A DNA stretch of 64,000 nucleotides from Fretibacter rubidus (GTDB taxonomy: Bacteria; Pseudomonadota; Alphaproteobacteria; Caulobacterales; Maricaulaceae): positions 868,001-932,000 of the forward strand of contig NZ_CP163423.1 in NCBI RefSeq assembly GCF_041429785.1. Reading direction: 5' to 3'. Within the stretch, counting starts at the first letter, position 1. Every line of letters starts with the position of its first letter. Under the pieces are notes generated by a model. The model did no database searches, was not told the DNA's origin, and saw only the letters and a program-made list of their open reading frames with translations. Both the position numbers and the translations under genes were made by a program. Shown here in pieces: positions 26,789-34,927 of this stretch.

Positions 26789-27065
26789 GAACTATCAAAA
26801 ATGGGCTCTGCGGAAGATATAACACGACATGGTTTCCGGGCGGCTGCGCTGCGTCGGAATGACGGTGGGTGTGTTCGGAAATAATTGGCGCTCTTTTTTA
26901 CTCACTGTTTAGATGCAGACCTCCCAAAACACCAAACATGTCACACCTCCGCGGCCTGAAAGGACGCCCGGTGTCCATGGCGTGATACCCCTGCGGGGGG
27001 CCTTTGATGGTAGTTTTGCGCTATGGGCTACCAATAGAAGTCTGCAATAATCGCGGCGAGACTGA
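26789..27065. other. Gene-free convergent intergenic stretch with structured segment
   Basis: No convincing coding sequence is visible in this part of the 352-base gap between the convergent desaturase and DUF1295 genes. A short imperfect inverted repeat, TTCCG (26834-26838) with CGGAA (26855-26859) around a GC-rich core, resembles dispersed repeats. A larger region is closed by GCAGACCTC (26915-26923) and GAAGTCTGC (27037-27045), which pair except for one G-U. Internal short hairpins include CCCC-TGC-GGGG. A structured small RNA is possible, but I cannot name one. Confidence 0.3.
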
Positions 27066-28004
27066 CTAAACGTCGACCTTTGACTTGTCCTTTGGCGGCA
27101 TGGGGAAGAACCCACTAGTCCGTTCAATATAGCGCTGGTAGTTTTTACGCTTGCCCATGTCGCGTTCTAGCAAGTCTTTGCCAGACACTTTCACAAGCAA
27201 GAGGTTCATGATGATCGGCGCAAAGATTGTTGTCCAACCCCACGGGGCTTGGCAAGCAATCAGCCATATGCCCCACCACATACAGGCATTGCCGAAATAA
27301 TTGGGATGACGTGTGTAGCGCCACAGCCCGCTATTCATCAAGGGCTTGTCTTCCTCTGGCCCGTCATAATCTTTATTGCGTTTTAAGAACGCCGCAAGCT
27401 GAGCGTCGCCAACAGCTTCAAAAAGAAAGCCAATGAGCCAAAGGATGGCGCCTAAGATGGCGAGCAAGCCAATATTGACTGCGAAAAGCGTTCCATCGTT
27501 AATTAATGATACGCCCGATTTATCGAATAGCGCCTCAGAACTTTCCCCAGATAGGGTCATCATGTCAATTATGTCATTAACTTGAAGGCCTGTCGCCATA
27601 CCGACCCACACAGGGGCGGACACGATCATAATCAACACGCCTTGGCCAAAGAATATCGTGAACAAACTCCGCATCCGCCACGCCGTCTCGCTCATGCCTT
27701 TTTTCTCGGCCCGTTTACGCATGGCCACGTAGCGTTTGTCCTCGCCGTGACCAAGGTTACGCTTGGCGAGGTAAGCCGTGAGGCGCGCCCCCCATATGAT
27801 TGGCAAGCTACCAAGCAACCACAGATAGGGCGTGCGCACATCCGCAAGGTAGAGGCAAACTGCGCCGACAATTAAAAACCCAAAGCCCCAAAATATATCA
27901 ATCAGACTTGCGTCTTTTACGGCGACACTAATCGCCCAAAGCAGAGTAAGAGCTCCGAAAACAACAACGGCGGCGTGGGAGAAGTTTACAATAATATCTG
28001 TCAT
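27066..28004 (-). CDS. DUF1295 (steroid 5-alpha-reductase-like) membrane protein
   Basis: The 312-residue protein has six to seven membrane helices and the C-terminal signature of the isoprenylcysteine methyltransferase/steroid reductase fold: SGLWRYTRHPNYFGNACMWWG, followed by helix, GKRKNYQRYIERTSGFFP. This matches DUF1295. The N-terminal half has SLIDIFWGFGFLIVG and YLAKRNLGHGEDKRYVAMR, also typical. Substrate and activity are unknown. The ATG at 28004 has AAGAG upstream. Two earlier in-frame starts (to 28061) lack a site. It is divergent from the DUF805 gene. Confidence 0.87.
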   Translation of the reverse strand: MTDIIVNFSHAAVVVFGALTLLWAISVAVKDASLIDIFWGFGFLIVGAVCLYLADVRTPYLWLLGSLPIIWGARLTAYLAKRNLGHGEDKRYVAMRKRAEKKGMSETAWRMRSLFTIFFGQGVLIMIVSAPVWVGMATGLQVNDIIDMMTLSGESSEALFDKSGVSLINDGTLFAVNIGLLAILGAILWLIGFLFEAVGDAQLAAFLKRNKDYDGPEEDKPLMNSGLWRYTRHPNYFGNACMWWGIWLIACQAPWGWTTIFAPIIMNLLLVKVSGKDLLERDMGKRKNYQRYIERTSGFFPMPPKDKSKVDV

Positions 28005-28102
28005 ATAACTCTTACGGTGCGACATTCTGACTAGATGTCCAGTGCGATGTTTTATCCGCAAAAAAGCTTACGCCTTGGCGCGCCCTATGATAGGCGAGCG
28101 GT

Positions 28103-28639
28103 ATGAACTTCTTTACAGCCATACAGACGGGCATCGCGCGTGCTCTTGATTTTACGGGTCGTTCTCGGCGGTCTGAATTTTGGTGGTTTACGCTATTTTC
28201 TATGCTGGTCGTGATTGTGGCGATATCGCTCGATAGGGGCTTGGGCTTGCCTGCGCTGGGCGTTATGCCAGAGACGGGATTGCCAGAGACCTATCAACAA
28301 AGTCTGTTTTGGGTATTTCGTGTGGGCACCCATCCGACAGAGACGCTCGCGGGGCTATTGTTGTTTATTCCGCTTTATTCACTGATGGTGCGACGCCTGC
28401 ATGATACAGGACGGTCGGGTTATTGGGCGCTGTTATTTTACGGGCTGAACTTTGTCTCTGGCCCGACCATCACGCGCATGATGAACGCGGTAGAGGCCGA
28501 GGACATGACGGTTTTTAATAACCAAACTGTGGTCGTTATTTTGCTGGTCAATGTGATCGCGTCGGTGTTGTATCTGGTCTTTATGGTCAAAGACAGCGAC
28601 AAAGGCCCTAACCGCTACGGGCCTTCGCCTAAAGACTAA
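28103..28639 (+). CDS. DUF805 family inner membrane protein
   Basis: The 178-residue protein matches DUF805 (YhaH/YhaI type). FTGRSRRSEFWWFTLF is near the N-terminus, VRRLHDTGRSGYWALLF in the middle and KDSDKGPNRYGPSP at the C-terminus, with four membrane helices. Function is unknown. It is convergent with rlmB, five bases from its stop. Confidence 0.9.
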   Translation: MNFFTAIQTGIARALDFTGRSRRSEFWWFTLFSMLVVIVAISLDRGLGLPALGVMPETGLPETYQQSLFWVFRVGTHPTETLAGLLLFIPLYSLMVRRLHDTGRSGYWALLFYGLNFVSGPTITRMMNAVEAEDMTVFNNQTVVVILLVNVIASVLYLVFMVKDSDKGPNRYGPSPKD

Positions 28640-28644
28640 TAGAC

Positions 28645-29595
28645 TTAATCTCTGCGCGCTTCATAAAGTGCAATGGCGGCCGCTGTGGCGACGTTTAGGC
28701 TCTCGGCTTCACCGACCACATCACCACTCATCATCGGGATACGGGCCAGTTGGTCGCAACTTTTGCGGACACGGTCACGCAGTCCGGGGCCTTCTGCGCC
28801 CATCACGATAACCTGCCGCCCGCCGCTTGACAGGGCCTGGCCTAATGACAGTTCAGTCTCGCCCGCCAATCCCGTGACCATCCAATTGGCTTTTTGTAAA
28901 TCGAGCAGCGTATTAGCCACATTGGTGACAAGGCAAACGGGAACGGTTTCAATGCATCCTACGGCGACTTTGGCCGTGGCCCCCGACAGAGGTGGTGACT
29001 TACGGTCTTGCATGACCAGTGCGTCTACACCAAAGGCTGAACATAACCGCAGCATCGCGCCGACATTATGTGGGTCGGTGATCTGATCCAGCACAAGGAT
29101 AAGACCATTATCACCGGCCTCGCCCAAAATATCCTCTAGGGCGGGCCACTCCAGCGGGGCGCATTTCATCGCAATGCCTTGGTGCGCGCTGCCGTCAAAT
29201 TGGCGGTCCATCATACCAGGCAGCACAATTTTGGGCGGCGGGGCATTATCAGGGACGGCGATGCGCGCTGCAGCGGCCTCTGTCATCATAATCTGGTGTA
29301 TTGTTCGTTTCGGATTGGACAGCGCTGCGACACAGGCATGATTACCCCAAATCCAGCCCGCGCCCCCTTCGCGGCCTTTACCCCCACGGCGATTCCCGCC
29401 TGAACCGCCCCGATTCTCGGAAACCGTGTCAGACCGACCCCCGCGACCGCCCTTTTTTGGTGATTTTGGCGTTGCAATCGTTTGCGGCATACGTCTGCCT
29501 GCGGCGCGACGGGGGGCAGGGGTGCTTTCACCGCCCATTCGGCTGTTTTTGACTGATTTTCTTTGCTTTGGGGTATTGCGCGTTTCTTTGGACAT
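28645..29595 (-). CDS. rlmB: 23S rRNA (guanosine-2'-O)-methyltransferase RlmB
   Basis: The 316-residue protein is a SpoU/TrmH-family methyltransferase. The first 80 residues are a basic, glycine-rich extension, probably disordered. The substrate-binding domain starts at WIWGNHACVAAL, and the trefoil-knot SAM domain begins near residue 150. The three SpoU motifs are LDQITDPHNVGAMLRLCSAF, VMGAEGPGLRD and VGEAESLNVATAAAIALYE. RlmB methylates G2251 in the ribosomal P loop. It is divergent from the tRNA-Tyr/tuf cluster. Confidence 0.92.
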   Translation of the reverse strand: MSKETRNTPKQRKSVKNSRMGGESTPAPRRAAGRRMPQTIATPKSPKKGGRGGRSDTVSENRGGSGGNRRGGKGREGGAGWIWGNHACVAALSNPKRTIHQIMMTEAAAARIAVPDNAPPPKIVLPGMMDRQFDGSAHQGIAMKCAPLEWPALEDILGEAGDNGLILVLDQITDPHNVGAMLRLCSAFGVDALVMQDRKSPPLSGATAKVAVGCIETVPVCLVTNVANTLLDLQKANWMVTGLAGETELSLGQALSSGGRQVIVMGAEGPGLRDRVRKSCDQLARIPMMSGDVVGEAESLNVATAAAIALYEARRD

Positions 29596-29676
29596 CTCTA
29601 TAGACGCCCTTCAATACGGACGCATTCTCTGTTTATGGTGAACTTAATTCTTGGTTGCCCCTATACAGAGGATTTT

Positions 29677-29706
29677 TTGTTGGAGGCAACACAATAGTTA
29701 TATAAG
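29677..29706 (+). promoter_or_regulatory. Putative sigma-70 type promoter for the tRNA-tuf unit
   Basis: TTGTTG (29677-29682) and TATAAG (29701-29706) are separated by 18 bases, about 30 bases before tRNA-Tyr. They match the housekeeping consensus only moderately. Position in front of a highly expressed tRNA-tuf unit supports the call; start-site data would be needed to prove it. Confidence 0.35.
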
Positions 29707-29736
29707 CGAGGTTTTGCCTCAAATATATGATTTTAT

Positions 29737-29822
29737 GGAGGGGTGGCCGAGTGGTTAAAGGCGTCAGACTGTAAATCTGATCACGTATGTGTACATTGGT
29801 TCGAATCCAATCCCCTCCACCA
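29737..29822 (+). tRNA. tRNA-Tyr (GTA)
   Basis: The acceptor stem GGAGGGG pairs with CCCCTCC. The anticodon arm CAGA-CTGTAAA-TCTG gives anticodon GTA. A long variable arm and GGTTCGAATCC T-loop follow, as expected for a class II tRNA-Tyr. The CCA end is encoded (29820-29822). Confidence 0.96.
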
Positions 29823-29845
29823 CCTTCAACACAAAAGTCAACGCA

Positions 29846-29919
29846 GCGGGCGTTGTGTAGTGGTAAGACCTCAGCCTTCCAAGCTGATGACGCGAGTTCG
29901 ATTCTCGCCGCCCGCTCCA
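29846..29919 (+). tRNA. tRNA-Gly (TCC)
   Basis: Acceptor stem GCGGGCG pairs with CGCCCGC, discriminator U and an encoded CCA follow. The anticodon arm CAGC-CTTCCAA-GCTG gives anticodon TCC. The T arm is GAGTTCGATTCTC. It lies 23 bases after tRNA-Tyr and belongs to the conserved tyrU-glyT-tuf arrangement, here without tRNA-Thr. Confidence 0.96.
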
Positions 29920-29924
29920 AAATT

Positions 29925-29998
29925 CCCCGTAAGGGGCCGCCCTGTATAAGGGTAAACAGGCGCCCTTGCATTAGGGTTATTATTCCCCACTTACGGGG
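29925..29998 (+). promoter_or_regulatory. Structured leader between tRNA-Gly and tuf
   Basis: CCCCGTAAG (29925-29933) pairs perfectly with CTTACGGGG (29990-29998). Inside are a second helix (CGCCCTGT with ACAGGCG) and a third small hairpin (CCCT with AGGG). The three-helix layout sits just after the tRNA 3' end and 56 bases before the EF-Tu start. It may be a processing or regulatory element in the tuf mRNA. I know no named family that matches. Confidence 0.4.
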
Positions 29999-30054
29999 TA
30001 GAGTTTAAACCGGCGGTTGGATTTTATCCGGGCCACAACATGTGAGAAGTAGAC

Positions 30055-31230
30055 ATGGCAAAAGAGAAGTTTGAGCGGAATAAGCCGCATGCGAATATCG
30101 GCACGATTGGTCACGTTGACCATGGTAAGACGACGCTGACGGCGGCGATCACGAAGTATTTCGGTGATTTCAAAGCCTATGATCAGATTGACGGCGCGCC
30201 AGAAGAAAAAGCCCGCGGTATTACTATTTCAACGGCCCACGTTGAATATGAAACGGACGCGCGTCACTACGCCCACGTCGATTGTCCCGGTCACGCTGAC
30301 TATGTTAAGAACATGATTACAGGTGCGGCCCAAATGGACGGCGCGATCTTGGTTGTTAACGCAGCGGACGGCCCGATGCCACAAACACGCGAGCACATCT
30401 TGCTAGCGCGCCAGGTTGGTGTGCCAGCCCTTGTTGTTTATATGAACAAAGTTGACCAGGTCGACGACGAAGAGCTTCTAGAGCTTGTTGAGATGGAAAT
30501 CCGTGAGCTTCTAAGCTCTTACGACTTCCCAGGTGACGACATTCCTGTGATTTCAGGCTCTGCTTTGGCGGCGATGAATGGTGAAAATCCAGAGATCGGC
30601 GAAGAATCAATCAAAAAGCTGATGGCCGCTGTTGATGAATATATCCCGCAGCCAGAGCGCGCTGTTGACGGCGCCTTCTTGATGCCGATTGAGGATGTGT
30701 TCTCTATCTCTGGTCGCGGTACTGTTGTGACGGGCCGTGTTGAGCGTGGTATTGTTAAAGTTGGCGACGAGATTGAAATCGTGGGCATCAAGGACACACA
30801 GAAAACGACCTGTACCGGTGTTGAAATGTTCCGCAAGCTGCTCGATAGCGGTGAGGCGGGTGATAACATCGGCGCACTTATCCGCGGTATCGACCGCGAG
30901 AGCGTTGAGCGTGGCCAAGTGCTTTGTAAGCCAGGCTCTGTTAAGCCGCACAGCAAGTTTACAGGCGAAGCCTATATCCTGACCAAGGAAGAGGGTGGCC
31001 GTCACACGCCGTTCTTTAACAACTACCGTCCACAGTTCTACTTCCGTACAACAGACGTGACGGGTGTTGTGACCTTGAACGAAGGCACAGAAATGGTGAT
31101 GCCTGGTGATAATGTGAACATCAATGTCGAGCTTATCGTGCCAATCGCGATGGAAGAAAAGCTCCGCTTTGCGATCCGCGAAGGCGGCCGCACAGTCGGC
31201 GCCGGCGTTGTGGCAAAAATCACGGATTAA
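30055..31230 (+). CDS. tuf: Elongation factor Tu
   Basis: EF-Tu is the GTPase that delivers aminoacyl-tRNA to the ribosome. The 391-residue protein has the P loop GHVDHGKTT (residues 19-27), the switch I RGITIS, DCPGH and MNKVD (NKxD) motifs, and the two beta-barrel domains ending AGVVAKITD. The gene sits between tRNA-Gly and tRNA-Trp, upstream of secE-nusG, rather than in a str operon. A second copy elsewhere is usual in this group but cannot be seen here. Confidence 0.99.
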   Translation: MAKEKFERNKPHANIGTIGHVDHGKTTLTAAITKYFGDFKAYDQIDGAPEEKARGITISTAHVEYETDARHYAHVDCPGHADYVKNMITGAAQMDGAILVVNAADGPMPQTREHILLARQVGVPALVVYMNKVDQVDDEELLELVEMEIRELLSSYDFPGDDIPVISGSALAAMNGENPEIGEESIKKLMAAVDEYIPQPERAVDGAFLMPIEDVFSISGRGTVVTGRVERGIVKVGDEIEIVGIKDTQKTTCTGVEMFRKLLDSGEAGDNIGALIRGIDRESVERGQVLCKPGSVKPHSKFTGEAYILTKEEGGRHTPFFNNYRPQFYFRTTDVTGVVTLNEGTEMVMPGDNVNINVELIVPIAMEEKLRFAIREGGRTVGAGVVAKITD

Positions 31231-31246
31231 TCTGTAGGTTCCATAG

Positions 31247-31267
31247 CAGGTCCGGGACCCGGGCCTG
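31247..31267 (+). terminator. GC-rich palindrome after tuf
   Basis: CAGGTCCGGG (31247-31256) and CCCGGGCCTG (31258-31267) are inverted copies with one mismatch. No U tract follows, and tRNA-Trp begins 20 bases later. It may mark a transcript 3' end or a processing site between tuf and the tRNA. Confidence 0.35.
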
Positions 31268-31286
31268 TCACCCAAGAGGGACGCTT

Positions 31287-31362
31287 AGAGGTGTAGCTCA
31301 GTTGGTAGAGCATCGGTCTCCAAAACCGAGGGTCGGGGGTTCGAGTCCCTCCGCCTCTGCCA
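31287..31362 (+). tRNA. tRNA-Trp (CCA)
   Basis: Acceptor stem AGAGGTG pairs with CGCCTCT, discriminator G and an encoded CCA end follow. The anticodon arm CGGT-CTCCAAA-ACCG gives anticodon CCA. The D arm GCTCAGTTGGTAGAGC and T arm GGGGGTTCGAGTCCCTC are standard. Position directly upstream of secE is conserved in proteobacteria. Confidence 0.97.
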
Positions 31363-31455
31363 GTCTCTTCTTACAGTCTCCTCTTGCCCTTTAGTGGGTC
31401 TTATTATAGACGCGGGTTTCGAATTTTCGAACCCCGCGTTTTGGAGTTTTGATAA

Positions 31456-31722
31456 ATGGCCAAAAAGCCAAAGAATAAAGCGAAAGCCGCCGCCCCAGTG
31501 GAGCCTGTGCAGCCATCTGCCATGATCCCAAAGGTCGGACCGGTCAAATATGTCGCGCAAGTACGCCAAGAAGGCCGCAAGGTTGTCTGGCCGACACGCC
31601 GCGAAACCGTTGTGACAACAATCATGGTGCTAATCATGACGGTGTTGCTGGGGGCGTTTTTCTTTGTGGTTGATTCAATTCTGTCGACAGTTGTGCAGTT
31701 TATTATTGGGTTAGGGGGCTAA
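31456..31722 (+). CDS. secE: Preprotein translocase subunit SecE
   Basis: The 88-residue protein is the essential small SecYEG clamp subunit. An N-terminal Lys/Ala-rich segment leads into YVAQVRQEGRKVVWPTRRET, the amphipathic helix with the conserved KVxWP motif, and then a single membrane helix (MVLIMTVLLGAFFFVVDSIL). The short single-span form is typical of alphaproteobacteria. It is followed four bases later by nusG. Confidence 0.97.
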   Translation: MAKKPKNKAKAAAPVEPVQPSAMIPKVGPVKYVAQVRQEGRKVVWPTRRETVVTTIMVLIMTVLLGAFFFVVDSILSTVVQFIIGLGG

Positions 31723-31725
31723 ATC

Positions 31726-32259
31726 ATGGCAGCCAGATGGTATATCGTTCAGGCCTACTCTAACTTTGAGAAGCATGTTCAGCGCGCGATTGAGCGTGAG
31801 GCCGAAGAAAAAGGCCTCACCGAGTTGTTCGAGGAAATCCTCGTGCCAACCGAGAGCTATGTTGAGGTTCGCAAAGGCCGCAAAATCGAAAGCGAACGCA
31901 AGTTTTTCCCGGGTTATGTGCTGGTTAAGGTCGATCTGACTGACCAAGCCTATCACTTGATTAAAAACACACCAAAAGTCACAGGGTTTTTGGGTAGCCA
32001 GACAAAGCCAATGCCTGTCTCTGATAAAGAGGTTGAGCGTATTGTGGGCCGCATTAACGACGCCGTTGATGCGCCGCGTCCGATGATTACCTTTGAAATC
32101 GGTGAAACGGTTAAAGTGGTCGACGGTTCTTTTGCCTCCTTTAACGGGACTGTTGAGAGCGTCGATGAGGAACATGCACGTCTTAACGTGTTGATTAATA
32201 TTTTCGGTCGGGCAACCCCGGTCGAGCTAGAATATACGCAGGTCGAAAAGCAGAGCTAA
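31726..32259 (+). CDS. nusG: Transcription termination/antitermination protein NusG
   Basis: The 177-residue protein has the NGN domain starting RWYIVQAYSNFEKHVQRAI, with the FPGYVLV core, and a KOW domain from about residue 125 (IGETVKVVDGSFASFNGTVESVD). NusG binds RNA polymerase and links it to Rho or ribosomal S10. It is co-transcribed with secE, three bases away. Confidence 0.98.
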   Translation: MAARWYIVQAYSNFEKHVQRAIEREAEEKGLTELFEEILVPTESYVEVRKGRKIESERKFFPGYVLVKVDLTDQAYHLIKNTPKVTGFLGSQTKPMPVSDKEVERIVGRINDAVDAPRPMITFEIGETVKVVDGSFASFNGTVESVDEEHARLNVLINIFGRATPVELEYTQVEKQS

Positions 32260-32377
32260 TCGACCCGTATGAAGCGTTTGTGGGAGAGGTTTGGTAAGTC
32301 CATCAACCCTCGCACCACGAACACCACCCCTAGGCCCGCTTTGCGGGGTTAGATAAACGCCAAAATGGAGTGGACCC

Positions 32378-32806
32378 ATGGCAAAGAAAATCACGGGCTT
32401 TATCAAGCTCACAATCCCGGCGCAAAACGCCACACCCGCCCCGCCTCTCGGCCCTGCATTGGGTCAGCGCGGCGTGAACATCATGGAATTTACAAAGGCC
32501 TTTAATGCCCGCACAGAAAGCATTGAGCGCGGCGTGCCAACACCGACAATCATCACGGTGTTTGGTGACAAGTCCTTTACATTTGTCACAAAGACAGCGC
32601 CTGCCTCTTATTACTTGAAGAAGGCGGCCAATGTGAAATCTGGATCTAATAATCCTGGCCGCGAAGTGGCTGCGACTGTGACAATGGCGCAGTGCCGTGA
32701 GATTGCAGAAATGAAGATGGTTGATCTGTCAGCCAATGATCTGGACCAAGGTGCGAAGATCATCGCTGGTTCCGCCCGGTCTATGGGCTTTGAGGTGACG
32801 GAGTAG
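32378..32806 (+). CDS. rplK: 50S ribosomal protein L11
   Basis: The 142-residue protein has the N-terminal [20 protein letters not shown] motif that contacts the GTPase-associated region and the C-terminal 23S rRNA-binding domain ending [10 protein letters not shown]. Length and motifs are normal. It precedes rplA by four bases. A short GC hairpin (CCCGC-TTT-GCGGG) lies in the 118-base gap after nusG. Confidence 0.98.
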   Translation: MAKKITGFIKLTIPAQNATPAPPLGPALGQRGVNIMEFTKAFNARTESIERGVPTPTIITVFGDKSFTFVTKTAPASYYLKKAANVKSGSNNPGREVAATVTMAQCREIAEMKMVDLSANDLDQGAKIIAGSARSMGFEVTE

Positions 32807-32810
32807 TATC

Positions 32811-33503
32811 ATGGCAAAATCAGGAAAACGTATGGCAGCTGCAAACGCTGCTTTTGACAAAAAAGTTGACCACACGGTCGACGCTGCTGTCAAAATCATC
32901 AAAGATAACTCCAAAGTGAAATTCGACGAAACTGTTGAAATCGCTATCAATTTGGGCGTCGATCCACGCCACGCTGACCAAATGGTTCGCGGTGTGTGTA
33001 ATCTGCCTAATGGGACTGGCCGTTCGGTTCGTGTCGCTGTCTTTGCAAAAGACGCCAAAGCGGATGAAGCGCGCGCTGCGGGTGCTGATGTTGTTGGTGC
33101 CGAAGACCTTATGGAGCAAATTCAAGCGGGCGATATGCCGTTTGAGCGCGTTATCGCGACGCCAGACATGATGCCGCTTGTCGGTCGTTTGGGTAAAGTC
33201 TTGGGCCCTAAGGGGATGATGCCTAACCCCAAGGTTGGGACTGTGACAATGGACGTCGCTAAAGCTGTTGGCGATGCCAAAGGCGGTGCCGTAGAATTCC
33301 GCGCCGAGAAAACAGGTATTGTCCACGCTGGTGTTGGTAAGGTGAGCTTTACGCAAGATAAGCTGGCTGAGAACGTCAATGCCTTCATCGATTCAATTCG
33401 CAAGGCGCGCCCATCCGGTGCCAAAGGCGTTTATGTCAAGCGTATCACGCTGACGTCCACAATGGGCCCAGGTGTGAAAATCGATACATCAACAGGCGCA
33501 TAG
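32811..33503 (+). CDS. rplA: 50S ribosomal protein L1
   Basis: The 230-residue protein has the L1 two-domain fold signatures [12 protein letters not shown]-type (here [16 protein letters not shown]) and [19 protein letters not shown]1 forms the ribosomal L1 stalk and in many bacteria represses its own operon by binding the mRNA. It follows rplK by four bases. Confidence 0.98.
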   Translation: MAKSGKRMAAANAAFDKKVDHTVDAAVKIIKDNSKVKFDETVEIAINLGVDPRHADQMVRGVCNLPNGTGRSVRVAVFAKDAKADEARAAGADVVGAEDLMEQIQAGDMPFERVIATPDMMPLVGRLGKVLGPKGMMPNPKVGTVTMDVAKAVGDAKGGAVEFRAEKTGIVHAGVGKVSFTQDKLAENVNAFIDSIRKARPSGAKGVYVKRITLTSTMGPGVKIDTSTGA

Positions 33504-33825
33504 CCCGTTGAGTTAAAGAATTTGGCGTTGCCAATGCGGCGCTAAGTGCCCAAGGACTGTTCATTTTCGTGAGCGGTCTTTGGTCTGTCCAAGACCACCG
33601 GTGTTTGCAGTGTCTAACTGCGGGCATAATTCCGGCGCAGACAGAGTGAGTGCTGATATTTTTTTCGTTTCTGATTAATCTCAGAGGCGGTGATGTCGGT
33701 TCGAGCCCTGTTAATCCCTTCACGGGGGACAGAAAACCGTCGCTTTCCATTTGGGTATTCCATCTGGAGGGGGGCACTTTGGAAGAAGGTCGCATGGTGT
33801 GACCTTCACTAACAGGGAGACCGCA
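33504..33825 (+). promoter_or_regulatory. Leader region of rplJ-rplL (L10 leader)
   Basis: This 322-base gap holds no gene. It precedes rplJ-rplL, where proteobacteria carry the L10-L12 autoregulatory mRNA leader and usually a promoter. A stable hairpin GGTCTTTGG-TCTGT-CCAAGACC occurs at about 33573-33594, followed by further GC-rich helices and a T-rich run (ATTTTTTTCG) near 33658. I cannot place the L10-binding kink-turn with confidence. Confidence 0.5.
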
Positions 33826-34341
33826 ATGGATCGTAATGAAAAAGCGGAAATGGTAAAAGTGCTGGAAGGCATTTTTGACAGTTCCGGATCCGTGGTTATG
33901 GCAGAATACTCTGGCATGACTGTTGCGGAAATGACGGACCTGCGTGCCAAGCTCAGAGAGCAAGGCGCAACGATCCGTGTTGTTAAAAACCGTCTCGCTA
34001 AAATCGCGTTGAAAGGCCGTCCAGCAGAAGCTGCCGGTTCTAAATTTGTCGGACCCGTAGCAATTGCCTACGCCGAAGACATGATCAGCGCGCCGAAAGT
34101 GACTGTAGACTTTGCCAAAGAAAGCGATGCTTTCAACATTATTGGCGGGTTTATGGGTGAGGAAGTCTTTGATGAAGCCGGCATTGTCGTCTTGTCAAAA
34201 CTACCATCACGCGACGAACTTATTGGTATGGCTGCTGGGCGTTTGCTTGGTCAGGCATCTCAAGTGGCTCAGCGTCTTATGTCGCCTGGCTCGGCTTTGT
34301 CCGGCGCCATCAAGGTGATCGAAGAACAAGCTGCGGCGTAA
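33826..34341 (+). CDS. rplJ: 50S ribosomal protein L10
   Basis: The 171-residue protein starts MDRNEKAEMVKVLEGIF and contains VVKNRLAKIAL and the C-terminal helix that binds L7/L12 dimers (LSGAIKVIEEQAAA). The ATG at 33826 has AGGGAG about seven bases upstream. An upstream in-frame ATG at 33751 lies in the leader and is not needed. It is followed by rplL after 55 bases. Confidence 0.97.
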   Translation: MDRNEKAEMVKVLEGIFDSSGSVVMAEYSGMTVAEMTDLRAKLREQGATIRVVKNRLAKIALKGRPAEAAGSKFVGPVAIAYAEDMISAPKVTVDFAKESDAFNIIGGFMGEEVFDEAGIVVLSKLPSRDELIGMAAGRLLGQASQVAQRLMSPGSALSGAIKVIEEQAAA

Positions 34342-34396
34342 GTTGACAACACACATTCTCGCAAACTCGAACTGACTTTAATTAAAGGAAACTAAA

Positions 34397-34765
34397 ATGG
34401 CTGATGTAAAAAAGCTAGCTGATGAGCTGATGGGTCTAACCATTCTCGAAGCAAAAGAACTAAACGACATTCTGGAAGAAAACGGCATTAAAGCGGCAGC
34501 CGCCGTTGCTGTTGCTGGTCCTGCTGCTGAAGGCGGCGCGGCTGCTGAAGCTCAGACAGAATTTGATGTTATCTTGGCGTCATTCGGCGACAAGAAAATC
34601 AACGTCATTAAAGAAGTCCGCGGCATCACAGGTCTTGGCCTGAAAGAAGCTAAAGACCTCGTCGAAGGCGCGCCTAAGGCCGTCAAAGAAGGCGTGACAA
34701 AAGAAGAAGCAGACGCAATGAAAGCCACGCTCGAAGCGGCTGGCGCGACTGTCGAAATCAAATAG
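34397..34765 (+). CDS. rplL: 50S ribosomal protein L7/L12
   Basis: The 122-residue stalk protein has the N-terminal dimerisation domain ([20 protein letters not shown]), an Ala/Gly-rich hinge near residues 35-52 and the conserved C-terminal domain with [20 protein letters not shown]. It recruits translational GTPases to the ribosome. AAAGGAA lies directly before the ATG. Confidence 0.98.
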   Translation: MADVKKLADELMGLTILEAKELNDILEENGIKAAAAVAVAGPAAEGGAAAEAQTEFDVILASFGDKKINVIKEVRGITGLGLKEAKDLVEGAPKAVKEGVTKEEADAMKATLEAAGATVEIK

Positions 34766-34772
34766 TATGTTT

Positions 34773-34798
34773 GTCCGGCGTGGGTAACTGCGCCGGAC
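34773..34798 (+). terminator. Attenuator-like hairpin between rplL and rpoB
   Basis: GTCCGGCG (34773-34780) pairs perfectly with CGCCGGAC (34791-34798) around a 10-base loop, eight bases after the rplL stop. There is no long U tract. A partial terminator at this place is established for E. coli and sets the ratio of ribosomal protein to RNA polymerase; the same role here is inferred. Confidence 0.55.
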
Positions 34799-34927
34799 AC
34801 TCTTGCTCGTCTCGTTTCGAGCCTAAACAAACGGGTCCTGACGGTGCTTTCAGGTTAAAAGCCCAAGAATTTGTAACGATGGTGGGCTGATCACCCAGTC
34901 ATCGATAAAAGCGGAAAGGTGTCTTTA

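Noticed and set aside
29641-29736. A tRNA or small gene before tRNA-Tyr
   Set aside because: No cloverleaf or open frame with a ribosome site was found; only a possible promoter remains.
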